In this document: positions 42,526-51,462 of the stretch, piece after piece | How the letters are laid out: each line of letters begins with the position of its first letter | Numbering within the stretch: the stretch's first letter is position 1 | Origin: Ktedonobacteraceae bacterium | GTDB lineage: Bacteria > Chloroflexota > Ktedonobacteria > Ktedonobacterales > Ktedonobacteraceae | Length of the DNA stretch: 64,000 bases | Direction: 5' to 3' | Assembly: GCA_035653615.1 (NCBI GenBank) | Contig: DASRBN010000030.1 | Span: 1 to 64,000, forward strand | The notes under the pieces: generated by a model | Database searches by the model: none | Seen by the model: only the letters and a program-made list of their open reading frames with translations | What the model was told of the DNA's origin: nothing | Position numbers and translations under genes: made by a program

Positions 42526-42816
42526 TCAATTACTCCTGACCAGTAAGCTAAAAAATATAGATTGATTATATGCTATTGGTTAAAAGAACGGAAGTCCAAT
42601 AATTTGTAACTGGCAGATTCTAATGATACTTCGCGGTGAGGGTAAGACGCTCGTAACGCTTTGTAGCGCATCTGAAACCGATTGATTACTATGCACGTAT
42701 CTGTAATGGATGGATTTCAAACTCGTTTTCCTGGAAGATCCAGTACATATGAGTACTATTCTTACTTAAGCGTGTGGTATAGGGCCACGCAGGTCCTATA
42801 GGAAAGGATGTCGAAG

Positions 42817-43263
42817 ATGAACAGTTTCTTTAAAGGTTTGCTGGTTGGCGTTGGCGTTGGCCTGCTGGTAGCTCCAATGAGAGGTGAGGAGATGCGCAAT
42901 CTCTTGAGCCAGCGCTTTGAAGAGCTACGGGGTTATCTGCCTGAAAACGAACAGCTCAACCAGTATGTGCAGCAAGTTTCTAGCAGCGTCTCACAAACAA
43001 GTAGCAATTTGAAGAGCTATGCCCAACAGGCAGCCGCGAAGATGAAAGACACGGGTTCGGGTCTTGGCGAACTTGCTCAAAAGGCAACCAGGGATGTGAA
43101 GCAGACGGGCCAGGATGTCGCGCAGACAACGAAGCAGGCGGCACAATCTACAAAGCAAAGCGTGCAGTCAAGCACCACAGGTACCGGTACTGCAACATCT
43201 GCCCCGGCTCCGACAGCATATCCCGAATATGTCAATCCTGAGAGGGGTACTACTGATCACTAG
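42817..43263 (+). CDS. YtxH-like protein with helical repeat region
   Basis: The ~148-aa protein begins with a short hydrophobic helix SFFKGLLVGVGVGLLVAPMRGEEMRNLL, the YtxH signature. A long polar helical segment follows, with 11-residue-like repeats rich in Gln, Ser, Thr and Ala (SSVSQTSSNLKSYAQQAAAKMKD ... TKQAAQSTKQSVQSS), recalling LEA/apolipoprotein-like helices. A Pro/Tyr tail ends the chain. YtxH proteins are general stress proteins. ATG at 42817 fits the GGAAAGG site nine bases upstream better than the ATG at 42808. Confidence 0.7.
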   Translation: MNSFFKGLLVGVGVGLLVAPMRGEEMRNLLSQRFEELRGYLPENEQLNQYVQQVSSSVSQTSSNLKSYAQQAAAKMKDTGSGLGELAQKATRDVKQTGQDVAQTTKQAAQSTKQSVQSSTTGTGTATSAPAPTAYPEYVNPERGTTDH

Positions 43264-43290
43264 TTTCAATTCCCAGACGGGTTCAGGAAA

Positions 43291-43328
43291 GAAAGGACAC
43301 TTTTCCCACAAAGGGGGAGTGTCCTTTC
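43291..43328 (+). terminator. Terminator-like hairpin after the YtxH gene
   Basis: GAAAGGACAC (43291-43300) pairs with GTGTCCTTTC (43319-43328), and TTTTCCC with GGGGGA inside extends the stem. There is no long T-tract after it. Confidence 0.55.
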
Positions 43329-43331
43329 CTG

Positions 43332-43465
43332 TCTACTGTGCCTGATTTCTTTGGCAATGGCCGTAGGGGCCGATTGATCGTGCCCACCGCCGATTGATCG
43401 GCCTCCGCTCTACTGTGCCTGATTTCTTTGGTAATGGCTGTAGGGCCGATTGATCGGCCTCCGCG
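43332..43465. repeat. 77-bp period direct repeat with GATTGATCGGCC elements
   Basis: TCTACTGTGCCTGATTTC and the following bases occur at 43332 and again at 43409 with few changes. Each unit ends in GTAGGGGCCGATTGATCG or GTAGGGCCGATTGATCG. CCGATTGATCGGCCTCCGC occurs at 43390-43408 and 43446-43464. The same core appears at 19895 and 20623. This spacer holds no gene. Confidence 0.75.
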
Positions 43466-43513
43466 TCAATACCTGATTATTTTGTTAAACAACATTAAAG
43501 CAAGGTATGAGTA

Positions 43514-44875
43514 TCAATACTTGTAAAAGTGCTGGATAGCCTCTTCCTCGGGTGTTTTATCTTTGAAAAACGCGGCTTCATTGCGCTTGACGGCAATGTA
43601 GGAGTTTGCTAGCAACGGGCCGAGCGCATCCGTCAAAACCGTATCGCGTTCTAGCTCGTCCAGGGCCTCGTCGAGCGTGGTGGGGAGACGACGGATGCCG
43701 CGTTCCTCGCGTTCCGCATCGCTATAGTTTCCGGGATCTATCTCCTGTGGATCGCCGGGGTCGATCTGGTTCTGCACTCCATCCATACCGGCGGCAATGA
43801 GCGCGCCCATGGCAAGATAGGGATTGCCGCTGTGATCAGACGGCTTCAGTTCCAGGTTAATCGAATCGGCTTCACGCCCCCAGAAGACCGATGGCACACG
43901 AATAGCTCCTTCGCGGTTATCGAAGCCGTAGGCGCCATAGGCGGAACTCCAGAAATGCGGCAGGAGACGCCGATAGGAGTTCGGACTGGCACAGGTGATG
44001 GCAACCAGGCCGCGAATATGCCGTAAAACGCCCCCAATGAAGTATTTACCGAAATCACTCAGCGAGCCGCGTGCGTTCGGATCGTAGAACAGGTTTTTGC
44101 GTTGATGCTCCTCATCCCCGGTTCCCCAGATGCTCAGGTGGATATGCGCTCCGCTGCCGGCCTGGTCAAGGAATGGCTTGGGGGCGAACGTGGCGAGCAA
44201 ATCGAAGGAACGGGCGATGCCATGAGCCGTCTCACGCACAAGGCAGACATTATCCGCGGCGCGCAGGACATCGGCATGATGAATAGAGAGTTCCTGCTGC
44301 GCGGGACCGAGTTCTGTATGGAACAGTTCGATGGAGAGGCCTTGCTTTTCCAGTGCCTCTAGAAGAGCATCTATTACCTCTGCCTGTTCGTCCAGGCCGA
44401 TGCTGCTATAGCAAAGACTGTGGTCGGCAGGAACGTATTTCCCGTTCTCTTCACGCGCAAGGTAAAACTCGTGTTCGACGGCGGCCTCAGCGTACATGCC
44501 TTGATCGGCCAGCCGCGCCACCATGCGTTTCAGAAAAGTGCGCGGGCATGCCTCCCATGGTTTACCATCTGTCCGGATCATGTCGCACATCATGCTGCCG
44601 GTACCGGGCACGTAGGGTAGTATGACGAACGTATTGGGGTCGGGGATCAGGCGAAACTCGCCAATCGGTCCCATACCCTCAACAGGGGCAAGCGATTCGA
44701 CGCCGGTAAAAGCCTGCATCGCAAGCGTCTGGCCGATGCCTTCGGTAATACGTGTGGAAAGTTTGCTGGCGTGTGTAGCTTTGCCACGGATAATGCCGCC
44801 ATTATCACAATACAAAAATCGCACCAGCCGGAGGTCTGCCTCGCGTGCCTGTCGCACCACATCTTGAGCATTCAT
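43514..44875 (-). CDS. Glutamine synthetase family protein
   Basis: The 453-aa protein is a type I-like glutamine synthetase homologue: AAVEHEFYLARE (metal Glu), HTELGPAQQELSIHHADVLRAADN, SGAHIHLSIW (ammonia/glutamate region), SPNSYRRLLPHFW and NREGAIRVPSVFWGREADSINLELK. It lacks an obvious adenylylation-site context, and the overall pattern resembles gamma-glutamylamine synthetases (PuuA/FluG type) rather than the main nitrogen-assimilation GlnA. The substrate amine is unknown. AGGAG lies 11 nt before the ATG. It is the only gene on its strand between two plus-strand genes. Confidence 0.85.
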   Translation of the reverse strand: MNAQDVVRQAREADLRLVRFLYCDNGGIIRGKATHASKLSTRITEGIGQTLAMQAFTGVESLAPVEGMGPIGEFRLIPDPNTFVILPYVPGTGSMMCDMIRTDGKPWEACPRTFLKRMVARLADQGMYAEAAVEHEFYLAREENGKYVPADHSLCYSSIGLDEQAEVIDALLEALEKQGLSIELFHTELGPAQQELSIHHADVLRAADNVCLVRETAHGIARSFDLLATFAPKPFLDQAGSGAHIHLSIWGTGDEEHQRKNLFYDPNARGSLSDFGKYFIGGVLRHIRGLVAITCASPNSYRRLLPHFWSSAYGAYGFDNREGAIRVPSVFWGREADSINLELKPSDHSGNPYLAMGALIAAGMDGVQNQIDPGDPQEIDPGNYSDAEREERGIRRLPTTLDEALDELERDTVLTDALGPLLANSYIAVKRNEAAFFKDKTPEEEAIQHFYKY

Positions 44876-45105
44876 GGGTCTGCTTTCTCCTAATCTACGT
44901 TATAATGCAAAAGGAAAAGAGCCATAGAACCGGTATTGATCTGCTGGCAGTAGTATATCAAAGCAGTTGAGAGAATACAAGAAGAGGAAGCATAGGCATC
45001 GTGAGGCATGTGTATCGTATCGAACTTGCGTCCGCTGGCATGTTATGATACCCTGTTCCTTGCAATTGATATCCTCAATTTTTAATGGTCACCGGGTGAA
45101 TTGCT

Positions 45106-47058
45106 ATGCCAATTGTCAATGTAACACAGGTAGGGAAATCGTTTGGGTCTGAACTCATCTTTTCTGACGTCAGCTTTCAAATTGATGAGCATGATCGTAT
45201 TGGACTTGTAGGCCCCAATGGCGCCGGTAAAACAACGCTCCTCAATCTTCTGGCCGGTTATGAAGAGCCTGACGAGGGCACAATATCTATCGCTCGTAAT
45301 ACTCGCCTTGGGTATCTGAGACAACTCACGGATTTTCATCCTCGGAATACGCTGCGGGAAGAGATGCTTACCGTCTTTGCGGAGGTGCGAGCCTGGGAAC
45401 GGGAACTGAATGAGCTGGCTGTTGCCCTCAGTAGCACATCTGACCAGGAGGTTGATACAACAACGCATGATCAGCTTTTGCAACGCTATGCAGAATTGCA
45501 GATGCACTTTGAACACGCGGGTGGCTATACCTATGAAAATCGTATCGACCAGGTGCTTGATGGACTCGGATTTTCGCGGGAGCAACAGGCAGCCCCGGTG
45601 GAACAGCTCAGCGGTGGGCAGCAAACGCGGGCGGCTCTCGGCAAACTACTCTTGCAAGAGCCTGATCTGTTGCTACTGGACGAGCCAACGAACCATCTTG
45701 ATCTGGCGGCCCTCGAATGGTTAGAGACCTACCTGAGCGGCTGGAAAGGCGCTATGGTTATCGTCGCGCATGATCGCTACTTCCTGGACAAAGTCGTCTC
45801 GCGCACCATCGAGATGGCTTTTGGTCGCATCGAAGAGTATCCCGGCAATTATACAAAATATCTACACCTGCGAGAGGAGCGCATGGAGCGCCGGATGCGC
45901 GAATACGAGGCGCAGCAGGCACATATCGCTCACACGGAGGAGTTTATTCGCCGTTACAAAGCGGGCCAGCGCAGCCGTGAAGCGCGCGGGCGTCAGAAAC
46001 TGCTTGACCGCCTGGAACGTGTCGAGCGGCCACAGGATTTTCCAGAGATGCATTTCGAGTTCACTCCCGTTGTGGATAGCGGCCAGGTGGTGCTTTCTAC
46101 CCAGAAACTCGCGGTGGGATATACTGCCGCGAATACGGAGAATGGACAGCAGCCGAGGATGCTGGTGCGTGTCGCCGACCTGGAACTTTTACGTGGAGAT
46201 CGCGTCGGGCTGCTTGGGCCGAATGGCGCGGGCAAAACAACTCTTTTGCGCACGATCATTGGAGAGCTTCCTCCGGTCGGCGGGCAGGTCAACATTGGTC
46301 ATAATGTGCGCATCGGCTATTATTCGCAGACCCATGCCGGGTTAAATCCCAATCGCACCATTGTCGACGAAATCCGGCAGGTGAGCGTATTGAGCGAAGA
46401 TGGCGCGCGCAGCTTCCTGGGACGTTTTCTCTTCAGCGGAGATGACGTGTTCAAGCCAATCAGCACGCTGAGCGGTGGCGAGCGCAGTCGCGTGGCGCTG
46501 GCCAAGTTGACGCTACAGGGTTCTAATTTTCTCGTATTAGACGAGCCAACGAACCATCTTGACCTGCAATCGCGCCAGTTTCTTGAAGAGATTCTGGGCG
46601 AATTTGAGGGGACGCTGCTCTTTGTCTCGCATGATCGCTACTTTATCGATAGCCTGGCAACCAAAGTCTGGGTGATTGAGGACGGCGTATTGATACCCTA
46701 CCTGGGTAACTACACGGAATATCGCACACGCAAGCGACCGCTGGTGCTCGATATTCCTGCTCCTGCTCAGGATAATGGAAGGACTCCGGGGGCAGTTGCT
46801 AAACCCCTGCCATCCTCTGCTCCCGCGCCTAAATCCGCAACCAGAAAAGGTCCGAAGGTCAAGGTGCGTACAGTCGAGGATGTGGAACGAGATATCGAAA
46901 AAGCTGAGGCACGTGTGAAAGCAGTAGAAGACGAACTTTCTGCTGCCGCACTCCAGGCAGATGCGGCCCAACTGACGAAGCTGGCCGCCGATTATGAGCG
47001 GGTGAAAGCAGATGTTGAGAAGCTGCTGGCTGAATGGGAGCAGCTGGCTGAGATGTAA
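45106..47058 (+). CDS. ABC-F family ATPase
   Basis: The 650-aa protein has two ABC domains on one chain and no membrane helices. Both Walker A motifs (GPNGAGKTTLLNLLAG, GPNGAGKTTLLRTIIG), both signatures (LSGGQQTRAALGKLL, LSGGERSRVALAKL) and both Walker B motifs (DEPTNHLDL) are intact. A charged interdomain linker (EEFIRRYKAGQRSREARGRQKLL) and a C-terminal coiled coil (VEDVERDIEKAEARVKAVEDEL) resemble Uup/EttA-type translation factors. It probably acts on the ribosome; antibiotic protection is an alternative. Convergent with the caspase gene, 12 bases apart. Confidence 0.88.
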   Translation: MPIVNVTQVGKSFGSELIFSDVSFQIDEHDRIGLVGPNGAGKTTLLNLLAGYEEPDEGTISIARNTRLGYLRQLTDFHPRNTLREEMLTVFAEVRAWERELNELAVALSSTSDQEVDTTTHDQLLQRYAELQMHFEHAGGYTYENRIDQVLDGLGFSREQQAAPVEQLSGGQQTRAALGKLLLQEPDLLLLDEPTNHLDLAALEWLETYLSGWKGAMVIVAHDRYFLDKVVSRTIEMAFGRIEEYPGNYTKYLHLREERMERRMREYEAQQAHIAHTEEFIRRYKAGQRSREARGRQKLLDRLERVERPQDFPEMHFEFTPVVDSGQVVLSTQKLAVGYTAANTENGQQPRMLVRVADLELLRGDRVGLLGPNGAGKTTLLRTIIGELPPVGGQVNIGHNVRIGYYSQTHAGLNPNRTIVDEIRQVSVLSEDGARSFLGRFLFSGDDVFKPISTLSGGERSRVALAKLTLQGSNFLVLDEPTNHLDLQSRQFLEEILGEFEGTLLFVSHDRYFIDSLATKVWVIEDGVLIPYLGNYTEYRTRKRPLVLDIPAPAQDNGRTPGAVAKPLPSSAPAPKSATRKGPKVKVRTVEDVERDIEKAEARVKAVEDELSAAALQADAAQLTKLAADYERVKADVEKLLAEWEQLAEM

Positions 47059-47070
47059 AGAAGCATTGCT

Positions 47071-48852
47071 TTACTTTTTCCGCCGCACGCCGGTGAAAAG
47101 TCCGGCAATAAGTCCGCCGATGCCTGCCAGGAAAGGCACTATCGCTGCCACCAGTAGCCACGTCCCGAGAAAGATCACAGATACGATCAGTGGAGGATTG
47201 GCTGTAACTCTATTAACTATCCAGTTATAGCCAAATTTATAGAGTGCCCCAATGATGCCGGCTGCCATCAAACTGGTAATGAGCGTAATCAGCAGGCGTG
47301 AAAATCCATAGAGATAAGCTCCGCGCGCAGCATTTACACACAAAACGGACAAGCCTAAACTTCCCAGCACGAAAGCAATGATGATGGCCAGTTGTGGCGC
47401 TATCAGGAGCAGCGATATACCGATTGAGCCAACGATGAGGGCGAAAATTTGCAGGAAAGCACTAAGCAAGAAAGATGCCGCATTGTCACGTGGACGAGCG
47501 TAAGCTGCCTGCAACTTCTGGCTCTGCTCGACGAGTTGCTGTCTTGTCAAGATAGTTTCCTTGACAGCCCATGTCTCCGGGTTGTTGGGGTCAATGGCAA
47601 GCGAGCGCTCAACCGAAGTTAAGGCCTCTTGAAATTCTCCCAGGTTAGCTAGCAGGGCCGCCTGCATGCTCCAACCCAGGGCGTTGTTAGGTTCTGATTG
47701 TAACGATTGTTTGATAGCGGCAAGAGCATCCTGGAACTGGCCGGCAGTGCCTAAAATCTGCCCTTTGAGAATAAGCGCATCACTAAGCGTTGGTGAAATT
47801 TGCAGAACCTGGTTGACGATGGTGAGCGCTTCGGTGAGATTCTGCATCTGCACAAGCTGGCGAGCCTGGTTCAGGAGCATCATACATTGCTGCTGGCGAT
47901 TTCTCTCCAGGACTGAAAGTGCCAGTTGCCCGGAGGTTGTGGGCGACATTTGCCTGGTTGCGGTAGCGGTTGATGCCGTGTTCTGGGGAGATTGTTGCCA
48001 TGGCGAGCTGGTGCTTGCCTGAAAAGGAGTTGTTCCGGCGGGGCTGGCAGGAGGGACAGCGGCAGACTCATAGCCATTTTGCTTACTACCGGTAAGTGTA
48101 GGGAGATCACCTACCAGCACGATAGGACGCTGTTCCTGACCGAATACCTGTGGCGAGTATTGCGGGTTGAGAGAACTCGACAGGAATGCATGCAGTCTTT
48201 GCAGTGTGACCTGGCCGGTAGCAGGATCGACAGCCGGACCACTGAGGCCAACTATGGCGCTGTGCATCAGGACGCCTAGATTTTTCCCACCCACCTCTGG
48301 CACAGATTCGTTTCCGCGACAAGAACAATACAGCAATCGACCCTGTATTTGTTGCAGTCCATTCAATAGTGACTGGCCAAGCAATGGCTTGAAATCAAAA
48401 GGAGAAGCACGCAGGGAATTCCAGGCAGGGCCGGACTGGAAACAATCGAGTACCAATAATATTTGAGCGGCTCGGCTGGCGGCAATGATATTTCTAACCA
48501 GAGAGTAGAGATGCAGGCCGGTATCTGGCTGCTGGTAACGAGTATTTGCTAAGGCAAGATAACCCTCTTTACTCGATTGATCGACGAACGCGTGACCGGC
48601 GAAGTAGATCAGAATGAGGTCGCCAGGCATGGCCTCATTGAGGCAGACCTGTGTGAGCAGTGATTCGGTTAATTCTCGTGTAGCCTGTGAGCCGAGTACC
48701 AACTGTACGTCCGAAGGGAGCCATTTGCCACCTCGAACATTCACCAGCCATTGAGCCAGCGCTTTAGCGTCGGTTTCGGCAAACTGCAACGGTCGAAATG
48801 CAGTATCTTGATACTGATTGATTCCGATAATGAGCCCCAGGCGTCTGGCCAA
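47071..48852 (-). CDS. Caspase (C14)-TPR-transmembrane protein
   Basis: The 593-aa protein has an N-terminal caspase-like domain with the His87/Cys137 dyad (LILIYFAGHAFVD, LLVLDCFQSG). A Ser/Pro/Thr linker follows, then about three TPR repeats at about 320-430 (ALTIVNQVLQISPTLSDALILKG ... NNPETW), and about four membrane helices at the C-terminus. Prokaryotic caspase homologues act in signalling or regulated death. TTG start with AAGGAGA 8 nt upstream. The gene ends convergently with ABC-F and is divergent from coaE, so it stands alone as a transcript. Confidence 0.83.
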   Translation of the reverse strand: MARRLGLIIGINQYQDTAFRPLQFAETDAKALAQWLVNVRGGKWLPSDVQLVLGSQATRELTESLLTQVCLNEAMPGDLILIYFAGHAFVDQSSKEGYLALANTRYQQPDTGLHLYSLVRNIIAASRAAQILLVLDCFQSGPAWNSLRASPFDFKPLLGQSLLNGLQQIQGRLLYCSCRGNESVPEVGGKNLGVLMHSAIVGLSGPAVDPATGQVTLQRLHAFLSSSLNPQYSPQVFGQEQRPIVLVGDLPTLTGSKQNGYESAAVPPASPAGTTPFQASTSSPWQQSPQNTASTATATRQMSPTTSGQLALSVLERNRQQQCMMLLNQARQLVQMQNLTEALTIVNQVLQISPTLSDALILKGQILGTAGQFQDALAAIKQSLQSEPNNALGWSMQAALLANLGEFQEALTSVERSLAIDPNNPETWAVKETILTRQQLVEQSQKLQAAYARPRDNAASFLLSAFLQIFALIVGSIGISLLLIAPQLAIIIAFVLGSLGLSVLCVNAARGAYLYGFSRLLITLITSLMAAGIIGALYKFGYNWIVNRVTANPPLIVSVIFLGTWLLVAAIVPFLAGIGGLIAGLFTGVRRKK

Positions 48853-48989
48853 CTCTGTTCTCCTTAGAGCCTAAGCATTGCAAGTGTCCTTTGGGTATTG
48901 TACGATACATGGCAGAGAATATGGAACTCAAAACGTAAAAACAAGTACTTTTGTGGTATTCGGGGAGTATCAAAAGGAACGATTGAAGC

Positions 48990-49595
48990 ATGCCGCGAAT
49001 TATTGGGATAACCGGCAATATTGCCTGTGGCAAGACTGCTGTTGGGCAAATGCTGCTGGAATTGGGAGCCGAGCGCTATATCGACGCTGACGCGCTTGTC
49101 CATAGGCTCTACCTGAAAGGCCAGCCGGTAGCGATAAAGGTTGCCGAGGCGTTCGGTCCCCAGGTTGTTGCTGCTGACGGAAGCATTGATCGCAAAGCCT
49201 TGGGAACGATCGTATTTCAAGATGCCGGAGCCATGCGCCGCCTGGAAGGGATAGTTCACCCGGCGGTGGGGCAGGCATTGCTGAAAGAATTAGCCACTAT
49301 TAGCCCATCCGGCATCGCGGTCATCGATGCGGTGAAGCTATTGGAGGGAGGATCAGGTGCCTTATGCCAGAGCAAATGGTTGATTACCTGCTCGGAGGAA
49401 CAAGAACTGGCCCGCTTGATGGCCCGCAATGGGCTGAGTGAGGAGGATGCCCGGTCGCGTATTCGAGCGCAGCCTTCCGTTTCCGCCCGGCTTCTCCTGG
49501 TCGATGAAGTGATTGATAACAGTGGCTCATTAGAGGAAACGCGACGGCAGGTGACTGCTGCGTTTGAACGCTTCCTTAATCGTTTCCCGGCGTAG
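48990..49595 (+). CDS. coaE: Dephospho-CoA kinase
   Basis: The 201-aa enzyme phosphorylates dephospho-CoA in the last step of CoA synthesis. The P-loop GITGNIACGKTAVGQML is complete, though with ACGKT instead of the usual GSGKS, and YIDADALVHRLY gives the substrate Asp motif; VIDAVKLLEGG and ARSRIRAQPSVSARLLLVDEVIDNSGS are also typical. AAAAGGAAC precedes the ATG at 48990 by about 9 nt. The only neighbour on the same strand is the liv operon, 340 bases away. Confidence 0.88.
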   Translation: MPRIIGITGNIACGKTAVGQMLLELGAERYIDADALVHRLYLKGQPVAIKVAEAFGPQVVAADGSIDRKALGTIVFQDAGAMRRLEGIVHPAVGQALLKELATISPSGIAVIDAVKLLEGGSGALCQSKWLITCSEEQELARLMARNGLSEEDARSRIRAQPSVSARLLLVDEVIDNSGSLEETRRQVTAAFERFLNRFPA

Positions 49596-49936
49596 CATGT
49601 AAAGCATGTAACGAATGAGATTGACTCGTAATTTGCGGAAGTTGAGCAGAAACTATTGACATCCTATGCCTGGATACGTATAATCTGTCCAGCTATTACC
49701 CCGTTTCTTTTATCTTGTTCCATTGGGAGAAACCGGCATTCTAGTGGGCTCATGAGCCGTCATCTTGAAAGCAAAGCTGTCAGGGATGATCTGATCAGTA
49801 TTAGCTCATCCTGGTGAGATTTGTTAAAAAGCTGACGTACTTAATCGTAGGAAGGGATTATCAGTTCCGAGAATTGACCCTTTCTAAAGACTTATGAGTC
49901 CATATTTCGTATTGTTGAAGGAGGCTGACTACGATC
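49596..49936 (+). promoter_or_regulatory. Liv operon upstream region with long leader
   Basis: These 341 bases contain a consensus promoter (49656-49684) and then about 245 nt of transcribed leader before livK. The leader holds a perfect GGCTCATGAGCC palindrome (about 49748-49759) and further complementary segments around 49795-49835. No ORF with a start and ribosome site was seen, and no known riboswitch consensus (T-box AGGGUGG, SAM, lysine) was recognised. Confidence 0.5.
49656..49684 (+). promoter_or_regulatory. Perfect sigma-70 consensus promoter of the liv operon
   Basis: TTGACA (49656-49661) and TATAAT (49679-49684) match the consensus at all twelve positions with the ideal 17-bp spacer. 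It is the best promoter seen in the window. Confidence 0.8.
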
Positions 49937-51265
49937 ATGAAGAGAAGTTGGTCACGTATTTTTGCCTTAACACTGGGAATCCCCTTGTTGTTGGCAATTC
50001 TCGTGGCGTGTGGCGGCACGGGAACCACGGGAGGAAGTGGAACGAGTGGTGGAGGCACCACCTCCGGTGGAATCATCAAAATTGCCACCGACCTGCCGGT
50101 GAGCGGCGCGGAAGCCACCGATGGCAAACCAGCCGAGAATGGCGCACACCTGGCCGTCGACCAGGCCAATGCCAACCATACTATTCCCGGCTATACCCTG
50201 GTCTTTGATCCACAAGATGATGTGGGTGCCAGCGGTGTGCATGACCCGGCAGTCGGCGCTGCCAACGTCACCAAACTGATCGGCGATGCCGAAGTAGCCG
50301 GCATCATTGGCCCGTTCAACAGTAGCGTGGCCCAATCCGAAATGCCGATTGCTAATGAGGCCCCCATCGTCCTGATTAGCCCATCCAACACCAACACCTG
50401 CCTGACGCAGAATAGTCCAGATACCGGCTGCACTGGCGCCAATGATATGCTCTCTACCTTACGTCCAACAGGGAAGGTCACCTACTTCCGTATTGCGACG
50501 ACCGACAACCACCAGGGCGCAGTCGGAGCTGATTTCCTGTACAAGACGCAGGGCTACAAGACCGCCTATGTGATCGATGATACCGAGACCTATGGCGTCG
50601 GATTGGCCACCCAATTTATCAAAGAATGGCAGGCCGACGGTGGGAAGCTGCTTGGCCACGACAGTATCAAGAGTACGACAGACTACACCGGTGAATTGAC
50701 CAAGATCGCGTCCTTAAAACCCGATGTGATCTACTTTGCAGGTGTGGAGGCCAATGGTGGCTTACAGATCCGCAAGCAGATGGCGACGACCCCTGGCCTG
50801 ACCAACACCCCATTTGCCGGTGGTGATGGTATCCAGGACAGCGCCTTCGCGACAGCCATTGGCACCAAGACCGGTGGTCCCGTCTTCAGCACGGTGGCAG
50901 CAGTCGATGTCACCAAGGTACCCTCAGCGGCTAGCTTTATCCAGCAGTACCAGGCCAAGTATGGGCCGCTGGGCGCCTATAGTGCCAGTGGTTATGACTG
51001 CGCGCAGATCCTGATCCTGGCCATCAAGGCGGCGATTGCCAGTGGAGCCAAACCGCCGACCAGTTCAAGCGATGTGGCTGCGGCCCAGTCGTTCCGGCAG
51101 GCGGTCATTGACCAGGTGGCCAAGACCAACTATAACGGGGTCACCGGCCACCAGTCCTTTGATCAGAACGGCGATACGACCAACAAGACCATTTCGGTCT
51201 ACCAGTTGGCCGATGTCAATGGCTCTCCCGGTTGGAAGTATGTGACCGCGGAGACGCTGCCGTAA
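49937..51265 (+). CDS. livK: Branched-chain amino acid ABC transporter substrate-binding lipoprotein
   Basis: The 442-aa protein has a lipoprotein signal peptide (LLLAILVAC) with the lipobox Cys, a Gly/Ser/Thr-rich linker, then a periplasmic-binding-fold type I domain: IIKIATDLPVSGAEATDGKPAENGAHLAVDQAN, DDVGASGVHDPA, AGIIGPFNSSVAQSEMPIANEAP and YVIDDTETYGVGLATQF. It captures Leu/Ile/Val or related substrates outside the cell; specificity cannot be told. AAGGAGG lies about 12 nt before the ATG. First gene of the five-gene transporter operon. Confidence 0.88.
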   Translation: MKRSWSRIFALTLGIPLLLAILVACGGTGTTGGSGTSGGGTTSGGIIKIATDLPVSGAEATDGKPAENGAHLAVDQANANHTIPGYTLVFDPQDDVGASGVHDPAVGAANVTKLIGDAEVAGIIGPFNSSVAQSEMPIANEAPIVLISPSNTNTCLTQNSPDTGCTGANDMLSTLRPTGKVTYFRIATTDNHQGAVGADFLYKTQGYKTAYVIDDTETYGVGLATQFIKEWQADGGKLLGHDSIKSTTDYTGELTKIASLKPDVIYFAGVEANGGLQIRKQMATTPGLTNTPFAGGDGIQDSAFATAIGTKTGGPVFSTVAAVDVTKVPSAASFIQQYQAKYGPLGAYSASGYDCAQILILAIKAAIASGAKPPTSSSDVAAAQSFRQAVIDQVAKTNYNGVTGHQSFDQNGDTTNKTISVYQLADVNGSPGWKYVTAETLP

Positions 51266-51462
51266 GCTGTCTTCCAGGTAAATAGTGGCAGTGGCCTGAT
51301 TGTGAGCAAAACTCTCAGGCCATTGATACCAGCATGGAAAGCATAAAAGGGGGTCGTTGTCATACTCTCGTTGACGGCTCCCTTGCTTGCTATTCATTTC
51401 CTGAATGATATAATTACTCCCGATTCCATCCTAACTCGCAGGAAGGAGGGTTGCCGCATACT

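Noticed and set aside
43332-43465. Possible CRISPR array
   Set aside because: There are only two 77-base copies with no unique spacers and no cas genes.
45106-48852. ABC-F plus caspase as a defence system
   Set aside because: The genes are convergent, only 12 bases apart, and not co-transcribed; the ABC-F protein looks like a housekeeping Uup/EttA relative.
49691-49936. T-box or amino-acid riboswitch before livK
   Set aside because: The T-box AGGGUGG motif and other known consensus sequences are missing. I report only an unassigned leader.
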